In this document: positions 1 to 10,900 of the stretch, piece after piece
Layout of the letters: each line of letters starts with the position of its first letter
Position numbering within the stretch: position 1 is the first letter of the stretch
Source: Euglena gracilis
Taxonomy: Eukaryota > Euglenida > Euglenophyceae > Euglenales
DNA: 64,000 nucleotides
Reading direction: 5' to 3'
Assembly (NCBI GenBank): GCA_039621445.1
Contig: CP154957.1
Coordinates: 16,686,595 to 16,750,594, forward strand
Position numbers and translations under genes: made by a program
Notes under the pieces: generated by a model
What the model was told of the DNA's origin: nothing
Database searches by the model: none
The model's input: the letters and a program-made list of their open reading frames with translations, nothing else

Positions 1-2
1 GA

Positions 3-440
3 CAAGAAGACAGAAGGGGAATACCATCACAGGTCCAACAGATTACCCCCCTTTTTCTATGTCCCCCCCCTTCCAGGGGACAAAGCAAGGGCTATGGCAG
101 CCTTTCAACAAACTATCAACAAATATCAAGTCATCATCAAGGCTATGGCAGCCATCATCCAAAAGGACCTGGGGTCCAGAATCAAGGCTATGGCAGCCAT
201 CATTCAAGAGGGCAGTGGGCCCAGGGGCAAGGCTATGGCAGCCAGTACCCCAACCTGGGAAGATCCCATTGGGGAAAGGTATGTCCAACTTTCCCTCCAG
301 CAATTTCAGACACAAACCCCCCAGGAACAGCAGGCCAATGCCAAAAACAGGCCATGGTGGCCTATATGGGGAATCAAGAGGGACAGAGAAGAGACAAAAG
401 AAGTCTGGAGAGAAGGCCAATGGAGGCCAAACAGGCCTGA
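3..440 (+). CDS. gag-like ORF1, C-terminal part
   Basis: A frame open from the left edge to a TGA at 438-440, with no start codon inside the window. It encodes four spaced copies of a (Q/K)GYGS motif between about 87 and 245, roughly 15-17 residues apart, in a Gln/Gly/Ser/His-rich context, followed by a more basic tail. I prefer this frame because the repeat gives a low-complexity GYGS pattern typical of disordered RNA-binding or capsid tails, while the other two open frames read only as shadows of the same repeat. Its place upstream of the reverse transcriptase matches DIRS ORF1 (gag). No zinc knuckle is visible. The alternative is a different frame (94-558). Confidence 0.5.
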   Translation, partial: QEDRRGIPSQVQQITPLFLCPPPSRGQSKGYGSLSTNYQQISSHHQGYGSHHPKGPGVQNQGYGSHHSRGQWAQGQGYGSQYPNLGRSHWGKVCPTFPPAISDTNPPGTAGQCQKQAMVAYMGNQEGQRRDKRSLERRPMEAKQA

Positions 441-558
441 GTGCCAATGGAGGCCAAATGGCCCTGAAGGCAAATGGTGGCCAATACAATCAAGACCAAC
501 ACCACATCAGCCCTTGGGGGGGAGGCCCAAGATTGGCTCAGACAGGCCCCCCCCATAA

Positions 559-1971
559 GATAATCAGCCCAGTTTTATATGTACCTCCCCACTGCAGACA
601 CAGACCTTCCCCCATCATTCACAAACAGGGGGAAGCCTGTCTTTGGAATGCCCTATGGCAGGGCCAGCTGTAGCAGCCCCAGTGACAGGGCAGCCAGGGG
701 TGACCCCAGTGATGGGGCAGCCAGGGGGAAGGACCCCAGTGATGGGGCCTGTGGAATCCCCAGACACATTACACCCAGGGGTACCCCCTTACAAAGCCCT
801 GCAGGCCAGCATCCCCCATTGGGTCAAGGCAGGAGCCAGCAGAGAGGTATTGAACCTGATAAGGGGAGGGGTCATGGCAGATCTTCTCCTCCCCCCTCAA
901 ATGTCCTTAAAAGTTCCCTTCAAAACCCCCCAAGAGATAATGACTGCCCAGAAAATTCTGAGAGAATACGAATGTGCAGGGGCAACCAGGCAAATCCCCC
1001 CAGAGGAGGCAAAACATTTTGTCCCTTACTTCATCATTTCCAAAAAAGAAGGGGAAAAGACAAAGGAGAGACTGATTTCGGATTGTCGACAGTTAAATCT
1101 CCATTTCACCCCCCAGAAGTTCAGATTGGAACACATGGGAAACATCTTCCCACATCTAAGAAAAGGTTGGTTCTGTGGAAAAATAGATCTGAAGGATGCA
1201 TATTTCCACTTAAAACTGCACAGCAGTCTGGAAAAACATGTTTGCATGCAGGTGGGGGGGGAAACGTGGCAATTTCAAGCTGCATGCTTTGGTATAAGCA
1301 GCCTGCCACAAAAATTTATGACTCTCATGAGAGTCTGGGAAAGGAAATGGAGAAAGGAAGGAAAGGTAGTTTTCATCTACCTGGACGACATTTTGCTGTT
1401 AGCCCCCAGCAAAAAGACAGCAACCCAACATTTGGCAGAAATGAAAAAAGATCTTTTACTGGCAGGTTTCAGAATAAACCTCCCCAAATCATGTCTGGAA
1501 CCAACACAGGAAATAAAGCATTTGGGTCAGTGGATCAATTTGAAAAAAGGCCAGCTGGAAATTCCACAGGAAAAACTAAAATCCTTGAGAAAGGAATTAG
1601 GAAACGTGCTGACAGCACAAAAGATGAGCTGCAGAAAACTCAGCTCCATTGTAGGGCAAGTAAGAAGCTATTTAGTTTCAATGCCTTTTCTCAGAATTAT
1701 GACAGATCAACTTTGCAAAATGGTGGATTTGCACACCAAGTGGGGTTGGGACCACACCCTTACCATTCCCCAGGGGGTCAAAGATCAAATTGTGGAGTTA
1801 AAAGCGTTTTTGCAGCCAGGGGTGGGCAGAGCTTTTCAATCCCAGGCCTCTCAGGAACTGTTCTCAGACAGCAGCACCTGGCAGTGGGGGGGGCTGGACA
1901 AGAACTCAGGCCAAAAGTGCAGGATTTTTGGAGGGACCTGCACATCCTTCACATCAACCAAAAAGAGTTGA
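559..1971 (+). CDS. DIRS-type reverse transcriptase with start of RNase H
   Basis: RNA-dependent DNA polymerase of the element. The frame is open from 559 (first ATG 643). About 110 residues of Pro/Gly-rich leader precede the polymerase: FVPYFIISKK and LISDCRQLN fingers, IDLKDAYFHL palm motif A, CFGISSLPQKF, the catalytic YLDD (1378-1389), then the LGQWINLKKGQLEIP region typical of DIRS. A thumb/connection region follows and the RNase H start FSDSSTWQWGG ends at a run of eight G (1886-1893). Beyond the run the frame reads unrelated sequence to a stop at 1971, while RNase H continues in the -1 frame. The catalytic aspartates are intact, so polymerase activity is possible if the frame is restored. 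Confidence 0.85.
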   Translation, partial: DNQPSFICTSPLQTQTFPHHSQTGGSLSLECPMAGPAVAAPVTGQPGVTPVMGQPGGRTPVMGPVESPDTLHPGVPPYKALQASIPHWVKAGASREVLNLIRGGVMADLLLPPQMSLKVPFKTPQEIMTAQKILREYECAGATRQIPPEEAKHFVPYFIISKKEGEKTKERLISDCRQLNLHFTPQKFRLEHMGNIFPHLRKGWFCGKIDLKDAYFHLKLHSSLEKHVCMQVGGETWQFQAACFGISSLPQKFMTLMRVWERKWRKEGKVVFIYLDDILLLAPSKKTATQHLAEMKKDLLLAGFRINLPKSCLEPTQEIKHLGQWINLKKGQLEIPQEKLKSLRKELGNVLTAQKMSCRKLSSIVGQVRSYLVSMPFLRIMTDQLCKMVDLHTKWGWDHTLTIPQGVKDQIVELKAFLQPGVGRAFQSQASQELFSDSSTWQWGGLDKNSGQKCRIFGGTCTSFTSTKKS

Positions 1972-2243
1972 TGTCAGCAGTGGAGACAGTAAAAAGTCTA
2001 GCCAAGCCAAAACAAACAATTGTGCTTCGTGTGGACAGCCAGGTGGCTGTAAGTTATTTAACGAAATGGGGAGTCAGAAAGCCCTACCTAAATTCCATCT
2101 TAAAACCCCTGCTGTATCATTGCCAAGAAAAGCAAATCAATTTGCAGGTGGTTTGGGTTCCCACAAAGGAGCAATTGGCAGACTCCTTGACCAGGGAGCA
2201 AAAGGACCCAGGGGATTATACCCTAAACCTAAACATCTTTCAC
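1887..2243 (+). CDS. RNase H domain in the -1 frame
   Basis: Continuation of RNase H in a different frame from the polymerase. It contains FWRDLHILHINQKELMSA, which matches the HINxxEL step of DIRS/gypsy-like RNase H, then VLRVDSQVAVSYL with the active-site Asp, and WVPTKEQLADSLTRE near the end, the usual (A/L)D.LSR-type tail. It begins just after the eight-G run and ends before the methyltransferase-like domain, which is back in the polymerase frame. So a -1 and then a +1 shift bracket this segment. Either two indels (biological or sequencing, the first in a homopolymer) broke a single ORF, or frameshifting is used. The sequence alone cannot decide. Confidence 0.7.
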
Positions 2244-2244
2244 C

Positions 2245-2604
2245 AAGGTGGACATGTTTTACACACCCAGCAACAAAAAATTCCCCAAGTTTGTTTGTCG
2301 ATACCCCCACCAAGGGGCTTTGCTGGTGGATGCCTTGAAGGCCGATTTGAAGGGTCTCCCCCCAGTTTATGCCAACCCTCCTTGGGGCATCATTCCCCAG
2401 TGGGTTCAGAGATTAATGTTAAACCCAGACCTGACTTGTCTGTTAATCGTACCCCACTGGGCTTCGACATCATGGTGGCGCCAATTAATGTCAATCAGGC
2501 AGCCAGGCAGCAAAGTTTTGCTGGTACCCCCCCAATGGGGTCTGTTCACCAACTTCTGTGGGGAGGAGATGCCCCCCCCCCAAGGTGGAACTTGGCCTGC
2601 TTGA
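2245..2604 (+). CDS. DNA N6-adenine methyltransferase-like domain of DIRS
   Basis: Carries VDMFYTPSNKKFP at the start and YANPPWGIIPQWV with the NPPW catalytic tetrapeptide at 2374-2385. These are the signatures of the Dam-like domain carried by DIRS elements between RNase H and the recombinase. The frame is the same as the polymerase frame and ends at a TGA at 2602-2604 after LVPPQWGLFTNF, a conserved tail of this domain. Its role in the life cycle is unproven in any DIRS element. Possibilities are methylation of element DNA or a structural relic. The 3' end overlaps the recombinase ORF by about 46 bp, which is normal for the group. Confidence 0.75.
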   Translation, partial: KVDMFYTPSNKKFPKFVCRYPHQGALLVDALKADLKGLPPVYANPPWGIIPQWVQRLMLNPDLTCLLIVPHWASTSWWRQLMSIRQPGSKVLLVPPQWGLFTNFCGEEMPPPQGGTWPA

Positions 2605-3586
2605 TTGTGTCAGGCAAATATTACAATCCCAGGAAGTTTCGATGTCCAGTATCGACACTTACATAAAAAATCTGGGAAATGTCAAAAGATATGACTCAGC
2701 CTTCAGGACATTGGTGGGCCAGTTGTTGCACAAAGGGGTGCCCCTGCAGGACTGCACAGTCCACAGGATGGCTGAAGCCATCCTTGATCTTGCTGTTCAT
2801 AGCATCAATACTGCAAGAAATGCATATGCAGCAGCCTTATTACTCCCAGGGTTTGGGTCATTGAGGTTTTCCTCTCTTCTGGCACCATTGAAAAGGAAAT
2901 GGAATTCCAATGTCTGCAAGTATGCCCACTTTTGGGACTCCACTGATTTCCTAGAAAACATCATGGGAAACTCAACATCTCTCTCAGAGCTATCTGTGAA
3001 AGAGCTCAGAAACAGACTCATCATCTGTTGGAGGCTTTTGGCCCTCCACAGGGGGGTTGATCTAGCCAGGACACAGCGAAAAATCAATTTCGTGGGAGAA
3101 AAAATTTTCATTTTATTGCAAAGGAAAGCGTGGCAATTCCCAAGATGGGAAGAAGTTTTGAATTTGCCACACCCCCCCCTCATAAGCCCCTGGCATTTGT
3201 TGCAAGCATATGTGGAAAGGACAGCCCACATGGTTGGACACAAAAATAATTTGTTGTGGTCTTTGGATGGTAAACGACCTTTGACATCAGAAAGAGTGAA
3301 TTCCCTGACCAAAGAAATTCTGCAAGAGGGGGGGGTGGACACCACCCACTCGAAACCACACAGCACCAGAGGGGCTGGGGTTTTATGGTGGAAAAATGCT
3401 GGTTTGCAAGTGGAAGAAGTCCAGCAATTGGGTCAGTGGAAAAAATTTGGGGCCTTCCAAGCTCATTATTTGCGACTCGGGGTCGTATCAAAAATTCAAA
3501 AAATTATGGCCCAAAGGGGGGTGCACAGTACCTCACCATCTCGCAGTACGGAGCCCGAATGGTCTCGGACTCCCACGACACAGTAA
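2558..3586 (+). CDS. Tyrosine recombinase of DIRS-like element
   Basis: Site-specific recombinase expected to integrate the circular DNA copy. The frame starts at ATG 2558, overlapping the methyltransferase; an internal ATG at 2642 (MSSIDTYI) is an equally plausible start because the first 28 residues are translated from a C-run. Catalytic signature: first Arg in the LALHRGVDLART segment, H-x-x-R in HSTRGAG (His 3359-3361, Arg 3368-3370), then LGQWKKFGAFQAHYLRL with the candidate nucleophile Tyr at 3467-3469. The length of 342 residues fits DIRS recombinases. The stop at 3584-3586 lies inside the left arm of the inverted repeat. No frame breaks are seen. Confidence 0.85.
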   Translation: MGRRCPPPKVELGLLDCVRQILQSQEVSMSSIDTYIKNLGNVKRYDSAFRTLVGQLLHKGVPLQDCTVHRMAEAILDLAVHSINTARNAYAAALLLPGFGSLRFSSLLAPLKRKWNSNVCKYAHFWDSTDFLENIMGNSTSLSELSVKELRNRLIICWRLLALHRGVDLARTQRKINFVGEKIFILLQRKAWQFPRWEEVLNLPHPPLISPWHLLQAYVERTAHMVGHKNNLLWSLDGKRPLTSERVNSLTKEILQEGGVDTTHSKPHSTRGAGVLWWKNAGLQVEEVQQLGQWKKFGAFQAHYLRLGVVSKIQKIMAQRGVHSTSPSRSTEPEWSRTPTTQ

Positions 3587-3940
3587 GGGGGAGGAAGGGA
3601 CCAGGAGGGCGAAGCACAAGAAGATGGTGAGCCCAACCCCCCCACCCAAAAAATCAGCAGAAAAAGAAAAACATACCAACCAGAAAGGGGACCCCCGGCC
3701 AAGCAACCATGTGAGAGGGGGGGGGGGGGGCGGGGCCACGACGGTTCAGCTTCGCCAAGGTGTCGGAGGAGGCCTCATCATCGCCAACTCCGGCAACAAA
3801 GGCGCAGTAAGAGGCACCCCCCCCGCGCACGCACAAACACACCAGAACAGAACAGCCGGCAAGGAAAGCAGGACCTCACCATCTTCTTGTGCTTCGCCCT
3901 CCTGGTCCCTTCCTCCCCCTTCCTGTGTCGTGGGAGTCCG
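3566..3940. repeat. 66-bp inverted repeat at 3' side of DIRS-like element
   Basis: Left arm 3566-3631 and right arm 3875-3940 are reverse complements over 66 bp with one mismatch. They enclose a 243-bp loop rich in G and C runs. The left arm overlaps the last 20 bp of the recombinase ORF. DIRS elements carry terminal inverted repeats and an internal complementary region, and this pair is the likely counterpart. Which arm is terminal cannot be settled without the 5' end. Confidence 0.9.
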
Positions 3941-4453
3941 AAACATAGGTGCCTGGTGGTGGTTTCCTTCTCACCATTGTTTCAATGACACCATCCCCCC
4001 CGAGGGAGAGATCCCCATTTGAATCTTCACCAGAAATACTCTGATATTGTGCCAGGCAGGGTGGAACTGGAGTCTGGGCAGACGGTGAGCAGTGTGTTTA
4101 AGCCTTTCTCCAAACCTCCGCAGGAACTGTTTCTGCTTGTCAGTGGAGGGAGGAAAGTGCCCGCATGCCCTGACCACCGTGAACCAAAATATCGAAAATT
4201 CACAGGGCATGAAATTATGAGCTCAGTTTTCTGGCAAAAAAAAAGCCCCAAAACCGCCCAAAACCGTTTGTCGACGAAAATGCAGGGCAGTCGGTGCAGA
4301 AAAATCGTGGGCCACAACCCCAAATTGGGAAGGCAAATCAGAGCGCCTTCACGTTGGATTCTGCTTTCCTGAGAGAACTGGCAGCATTTGGAGAACAGCG
4401 CCAAAAGCAAAAGTGCAATTGGTCGAAACATCGGCACAACGTTCTGTCCCGAA
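3941..4453. other. Intergenic/3'-flank between DIRS-like element and SMYD5-like gene
   Basis: Short spacer between the right arm of the retrotransposon repeat and the predicted stop codon of the SMYD5-like gene on the other strand. It presumably holds the 3' UTR of that gene. I see no AATAAA in gene sense close to the stop, no repeat and no convincing ORF. Confidence 0.5.
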
Positions 4454-4976
4454 TCACTCCCTGCTGGCACAGCGGCGGCACTGGCAGGTAAACCCATAAT
4501 CCCGCAGAGCACGCTGCCGCTGCTGGACGTCGCCGCGCAGCGCCTTCGAATCCAAATAGCACAGCTGGAGCTCCTCGTCCGCCTCCAACAGTGTCCCATC
4601 TCTTTAGACCCATTCGGTTGCCAAAAAACCGTTGTGTTGATTGCGCAACATGGCAAAACTTCTTTGGCCAATGCCATCGAGGTGGCAAGCACATCCATGA
4701 AATCAGGGTTTGGAGGGGGTTATTTTTTGGGGAAAGAACAAATTTTTTTGGCTTGTCAACGCGACCCACTGTGTTAGCCGTAAAAATCTTATTGAAAAGC
4801 ATCCAAGATCTCGAATTTAATGCAATAATCGACTCGAATTCTCTGAACTCTCGATCCTTCTCGACCAAACGCACAAGAAACCATAGCACTGAAAACAAGT
4901 TTTCAACAAAAGGCAAGACAGTTGACTCTTTTGAGGGTACACTGAGAGAGATATCCTTCACAGCAACGAGCAAAGC
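4454..4976 (-). CDS. SMYD5-like exons 13-14 (end of SET and post-SET)
   Basis: The last exon (4601-4454) reads LLEADEELQLCYLD, RQRALRDYGFTCQCRRC and a TGA stop. This corresponds to GEEICISYLD and the YLFVCSCPKC post-SET zinc site of SMYD5. The candidate exon 13 (4976-4941) encodes ALLVAVKDIS, the expected strand before it, after acceptor CCAG. The junction between the two is not resolved: phases do not agree with GT donors, so a short exon is missing or a non-GT donor is used. Confidence 0.7.
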
Positions 4977-7900
4977 CTGGTTAAGGAGAGTGGCCAAGCC
5001 CTCCCGCGGTGGTCCCAGCACTCACAAAATTGCCAATTGGCCCGATTGGCACCAGGGGTTGGGTTTTGGGTGTTGGGCACCCCCCCCAGAATTTGCTTTG
5101 GGTACCCCAAAAAAGCCCAATTTTTTGGTTATTTGGGACCCCCCACTATTTCCTCTTGTTGATGGAGTTTTTTTGTCCTTTGCTGAAGATTTCAAAAGAA
5201 TAATGTCCTTGCGCATTGGGGGTGTCCTGGAGGGTGAGTTTCTATCAACAACTCCTTGATTGATCCTCAGGAGGCATGGGGCTCATTTTTGGGTCTTATA
5301 AGCCAGGGTTGCCAGCAGCAAAAATTGGGAATACCTCCGCACTGCCCAATATCACTGCTTGGAACTTTCCACCAAAAATGCAACATTTTGCCATCCACAT
5401 AAGGTAGCTAATTCATCCCCAAGGACATCAGTCCTCCCAATAACTCCACCTGAACAACAATCCCCACTTTGAACGCTCTGAGAAACTTGTCCCACTTCCG
5501 TATGTGATTTTTTGCCACCAAGAAGAACTTAATACATTGATTTACTTTTAGGATGATCACGTGTGTATGGGATCGGGTCGTCGGTGCAAAAAAAACCAGG
5601 AATTTTAACCAATTGCCCGAAGAACAGCCGCGTGGGGCTGGTGCTCAGGGGGAGCTCAGGGTGCAGGATTTTGTTCATAAGGGGGCTACACATCGTGATG
5701 CCACATAGGGGAGGGGGTAACACATCGTGACGGAATGAATACCCAAAAATGCCCGAACAGCGAGACATGTCATTAAACTTGCAGGATAATTTATGTTTCC
5801 TTGCCGTGACCTGATTGGCTTGCTATGTGGCACCCCCAATATTTGAAGCGCCTGGCATTATGCCGTGAAATCTGTCTTATCCTCTATGGATTTTGTCTCC
5901 AAAAAATTACATCTGGAACAAATACCCCCCCCCCTAATTGCCCCTCCCCCAAATTGGCTTAGTGACCTCCAGGACAAGCCGGCTAAATTTGGTAAGGCCG
6001 CGAAAAGGGCTCAGAAAACTCCAACAACGTCGTTGCCAACCATGATGAAAAAATCGACCAAATTTGCACGGGTCAAAAATCAGGGGGTGCCCCCCCCTCC
6101 CCAGTGGAAACGGAAAAGGACCCTCTGAAAAAGGGACGCAAAAAAAAACACAAAAAGAAACACAAATAAATGGAAATAAATGCAAATAAATGGAAAAAAA
6201 AGCCAAAAAACGAAAATTGTACATATGTATACACAAACATATAGAGTCCTTTAGTCCTTATGTACACTGAGGACTAAGAAAAAATTTCGGCTCTGCCAAA
6301 AAAAACTCTCATTTTGCATAAAGGTGGGGACATGGGGGGGCCTCCTGATTGCATGGCCCAAAGCACCACCCATAGGGTATCGGGCCAGCCCTCCAGAATA
6401 TTCCAGGGTGTGGAACCCACCCAAAAAGTCAATTTTTGCACAACAAATTTTTGGCAAGTTGTGTCCCAAACCAGCCCAAAATCGCCATGCCCCTCATATA
6501 AGACCCCCCCCTCAGGAGCCAAACTCCCAGGGGGGTTTTCAATGGGGGGGGGGTCGGTCTGGGCGTCGGTCTGGGCCAAAGGATGCCTGGGTACCTCCCC
6601 CCTGTCATTGTCACCGCCAATGTTCCAGGTGACATTGACATGGGGGGGGGGGGTGTCAACGGCACGATACCATATAAAAAAACTGACCACGCCAACAACA
6701 ATTGGCCTCCATAATTGTACCATTGGACCTCTCATATTACACAAAATCACCAAATTCACAGGGGAAAACATTCGAAACCATGGCGAAGAAGATCCGACAC
6801 AATTTTGAAGTGCCTTGGCTAAATTTCCTTAAAAAATGTGGCCAACACAAAGAAAGCATTTATGTTCCAGAAAAGTGCGTGTGTCAGTGGCACGCTATGT
6901 CAACGACAAGGGGGGGTACCTGTGACACAATGACGTGCCACGATCCATTAGCAGGTGAATCTTTTCTGAGTCACTTCCAGCAGAATCTGTGCACACCCAA
7001 AAATTTGGTTTTTGGGTGGGGTCCCAAACTTGGGCTGTTCTTGGGGCCTTCCCTAAAAACAAAAACAAACCCAACCTTGTTGGAACCATGCACAACGGTC
7101 ACTTCTCTCCCAATACCCAGTAGATTGCTTTCTTTGTGATACATTCATCAAAAACCGCACAACCGCAAGCCACACAACGCACACCTTCATTGCATCCCGA
7201 CCACAGGGGAAGTGAACCTCAATGTTTGGTTCACACGCGTGGTTCATCAGGGACGCCAGAGGGAATAAACCCTGCAACAACAAAAAAAGGAAGTCGGAAG
7301 GGGACTGGGGGGACAAAACCACCTGACAGTGCCAAAGCTCTCTCCTGCAGTTTTCAACTGGAAACTGACCCGCGAAGTCACAAAGTCGCGCAGCCAGCAC
7401 ACCTGCCCATCCAGCGAGGGGAACCACTCCTCCGGATGCCGCAGCGCCCGTTCCAAACACGCTCCTTGGGCAGCTTCCTCGGGCTCCTCTTCGCCCTCCT
7501 CTGCCTCTTCCTCGTGCACAGGCCGTTGTGTTTGTCCTGAGTGTACTGGGATGCGGGAGGGGGTCATCACAGGATCAAATGAACAGAAATGTGGAAAATG
7601 CACTATCATGGGAACTATGAACAAAGCCTGTAGAAATGCATTCAAATGGTCGAAATAACAAAGAAAATATCCATGGAGTAAAGCAAAGTGGAATCGGGGG
7701 AATTACATGCAAAATTCCTAAAAAAAGTTAAAAAACTGCCCAAAAACTTTGCAGAACTTTGCACGAAATTTTGAAAAGAGTGTGGGAACCTGAAACATGC
7801 AGTTGTGGGCGAAAAAATATGCACGAAGTGTATATTTTCAAAAAAAAGAAGCTCCAAATGAACAAAACCGGGCAGGAATTTATTAAGGACCCGGTTTCCA

Positions 7901-10900
7901 GCTGGCTGGAAAAAGGTGGTGGCTAGAAAAAGGTGCTTGCTGGACACCCGTCCTAGAGGGTGGGGGGGGGGGTCGGCCGAAAACAGGCAAAAAGGCCCGA
8001 ATCCAGCTGGACGGGATTTATCTCAGCCAAAATTTTGAGGGGAAAAACAAAAATCCTCAAAAAAAAGCCGTTTTTGGCGATCCTTGGCCCTTTCAAAAAT
8101 CGGTCCAGGCCAGCTTTGCCGGGCTGTGAAAAGTTTATTTTTCACTCGATCCTCCCCCGACCTGGGGGGGGGGGGTCCGTACCCCGGCTGGGGGCTGGAA
8201 AAAAGGTGCTGCTTGGCCGGAGCCCCCTCTCCTCCGGGTAGGCTCAAGGAATTCCCTTCAGGATTTCACATACATTGGTCCCAGGCTTCGATATGAGTCC
8301 AGTCCGGAGGGGGGACCCCCTCCACCTAAACAGTGGCGCAGACTGGGTGACTGATTTCCAGCCTGGCGCAAAGCACCGGGCCGAAAATCTTTGACCTCCC
8401 AAAACGACAAAAAGTGCCATTTTGGGCAAAACTCGTCAAAAATACAAAAAAATTTTCGGCGCGAACTGCCAGAAGGAAAATTTTGACCTTTTGGGTGGGT
8501 CCCAGTTCCCCCCCAGGGTCAGTCTGGAACCCCTTGGCAGGTGGGGGGGTGGCCCGGGCCCCCCCCTCCAGTCTAGGAGGGGGTGCGGTGGGGGGGACAC
8601 CCCCCACCGAAACCCCGTATGCTCTCCTTATTTCGAACCCTGATTGGTCCTCCAAGGCCTGAAAAGGCAGCTTTAAAAGCTTTTCAGCTCAGTACTTCAA
8701 AGCAACAAAGATCGCCCCTCAGAAACATGCCCTCCTTAACCAAGCCCTAGGGACCCGGAGTTGCTTTGTGGCGGGCACCCCTGTCCTTGGTAGGGTCCCT
8801 CTGTGAGGGAAGCAACACCACGGCCTGCCCCACCTCCGCCTCACACTCCCCGTCCGACCCAGCGTTGCAGCAACTTCCATTGTCCTCGCTGTCGGCAGGG
8901 AGGGGGAGAAACTGCACACGGGCCGGTCAAAAACTGCACTGCAAAAAAACTGCAAAAAACTGCAAAAAAAAATGCAAAAAAAGCAAAAAAAAACTGCACT
9001 CAAACAAAAAAAATAACAATAAACAAGCTGAAATGGTGTGCATATGCAAAACAACTTAAATTGCAACCACATGAGCACGCCCCAATTCACCTAGATTTCT
9101 TTGCACAGCTTTGGAGCTGATGACGACAAAAATGGAAGAAATCAGCCAAGGTACCCTGTACATGGCTTTTCATGCACTGAAATGCAAGTCATATGTTTGG
9201 ATGCCAGGTCACACCGGTGTTCCTGCACCGAAACTTGCTTGACTTGCACCCACCATGCCCACAAAGATGCCAAACGGTTTCCTTTCTAAATGTGGAAAAA
9301 ATGCACATCTACCCATTCACAAAAAATTTTTTAATGCTTTCATTGCTCTTGCAGGGGATGCTCAGTTTGGAACTTTCGGTCCATTACCTGGTGATGATTC
9401 CCCATGTCACGATGAAAAAAAAATCTACAACAACCACCACAAACTTTGAGCATTGTCTTTAGTGGGTTGCCAAATGGTCTACAACCTGGGAGTGCTCTTT
9501 GAAGCATGTGGCCTGTGTGACATTTGGCCACAATCCTGAAGAAGATTTGTGCTCCTTTGCGGCTCCACAAATTTCGACACTCTCAACTTCAACCAAAATT
9601 TGCACAAAAAACCAGCTTTTATACTTAGTCCCTAGGAATCCCAACATAAATAATTGAATCTGCTCAGGAGTGTGCAAATGACGCTAGCCAAAATAAGCAT
9701 CGTGACATCTGCCACCACAGGTTGGAGATGGAGCAATTTTGGTTGGGGAGTAAATGTGGTCTTGTCACCGAAACAATCTGTTTTTTTTTGGAATGGTGGC
9801 TACAACAATCTCTGTTGTGTTAAGAGACAAGGCAGTTGGCAAGACAGTTGGGGGCCAGACAACTGGTGGGATAACCACAGACAACACTCCTCATGAACAG
9901 ATGATGCTTTCTCTTGAGAAACACCCTTCAAACATACAATCCAGCACCAAAAAATAAACACCTCAGGTTTCCTCAAAACTGGAATCAAAAAAAACTGCAA
10001 AAAACTGCACGTGTGCAGTGTTTTGCAGAAAGCTGCAAAAAAAAAACTGCAAAAAAATCCAAAATGTTAAAACTGCGAAGAACCTGCAAAAACTTGCATA
10101 TTTTCCCCCTCCCTCCTGTCGGCCTCCGCGTTGATCGCGTCCTCAATGTCGTTGAGGAGGGGCTCCAGCACCTGCACGAATGATGCGGCTGCCCCGGCCA
10201 ACCTCACATCGCCCATCCAAAATTTTGTACAAGAAAGAATGGAAGCATTTCAGGGGTGGAAGTTCGGCACCAGACAGGCGCAGCTACCTTCCGTTTGTTT
10301 TAAAGAGGAAGCTTGAATGTAGTTCGAGATCACACAGTCATTAAACCCCCCAAATAATATACCACCCAAATAATATTAAATAATAAAATATTATTATTAT
10401 CTACCTCCCCCTGGCTGGGGACTTCGGGCTGCCCAAAAATATCCCCCACCTCCACCCGGAGAACTATGCGGACAATCGCAATTTCTCTACAAAAATGTCT
10501 GGTACTACAAATTCCAGGCAGCATCAACGTAAAATAAAGTGCGAAAAGCATCTGAAATTCAGAAATTATGTAAAAATATGTGTTTTGAGGAGTCTTTTGA
10601 GTTTTCTTTTTTTTTAAAAAAAATGCCCAAATAATACCCCCAATTTGGATGCCAAAATAATATACCCCCTGCGCATATTATTTGGGGATAATCACTGGCC
10701 GAACCCCCCCCTCTGGGGGAGGTGTTTCTTTAGAGTGACTGATTGGATCTTGGTTCAAACCTCCTCCCAAAATGACCAAAATCGCACCAAAATGACCCGG
10801 CGCTGAACGCACCAGATTTTGGCACCATATTCTTACACACACACACACACACACACACATTCAGAAGCAAGAAAGGGCAGGCCATCTCTTGCTTCGCCCC

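Larger units (their letters stand above)
1..3940 (+). mobile_element. DIRS-like tyrosine-recombinase retrotransposon, 5' end outside window
   Basis: Retrotransposon of the DIRS order. It copies itself through RNA and is expected to integrate a circular intermediate with a tyrosine recombinase instead of a DDE integrase. Seen here in order: a gag-like tail (3-440), reverse transcriptase with YLDD (559-1971), RNase H in a shifted frame, an NPPW methyltransferase-like domain (2245-2604) and a tyrosine recombinase (2558-3586). This RT-RH-MT plus YR order is the hallmark of DIRS as opposed to Ngaro elements, which lack the methyltransferase. A 66-bp inverted repeat (3566-3631 and 3875-3940) lies at the 3' side. 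No LTR or integrase is seen. The 5' terminal repeat lies left of the window. The element is on the opposite strand to all recognised host genes and lies tail-to-tail with the SMYD5-like gene. Confidence 0.88.
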
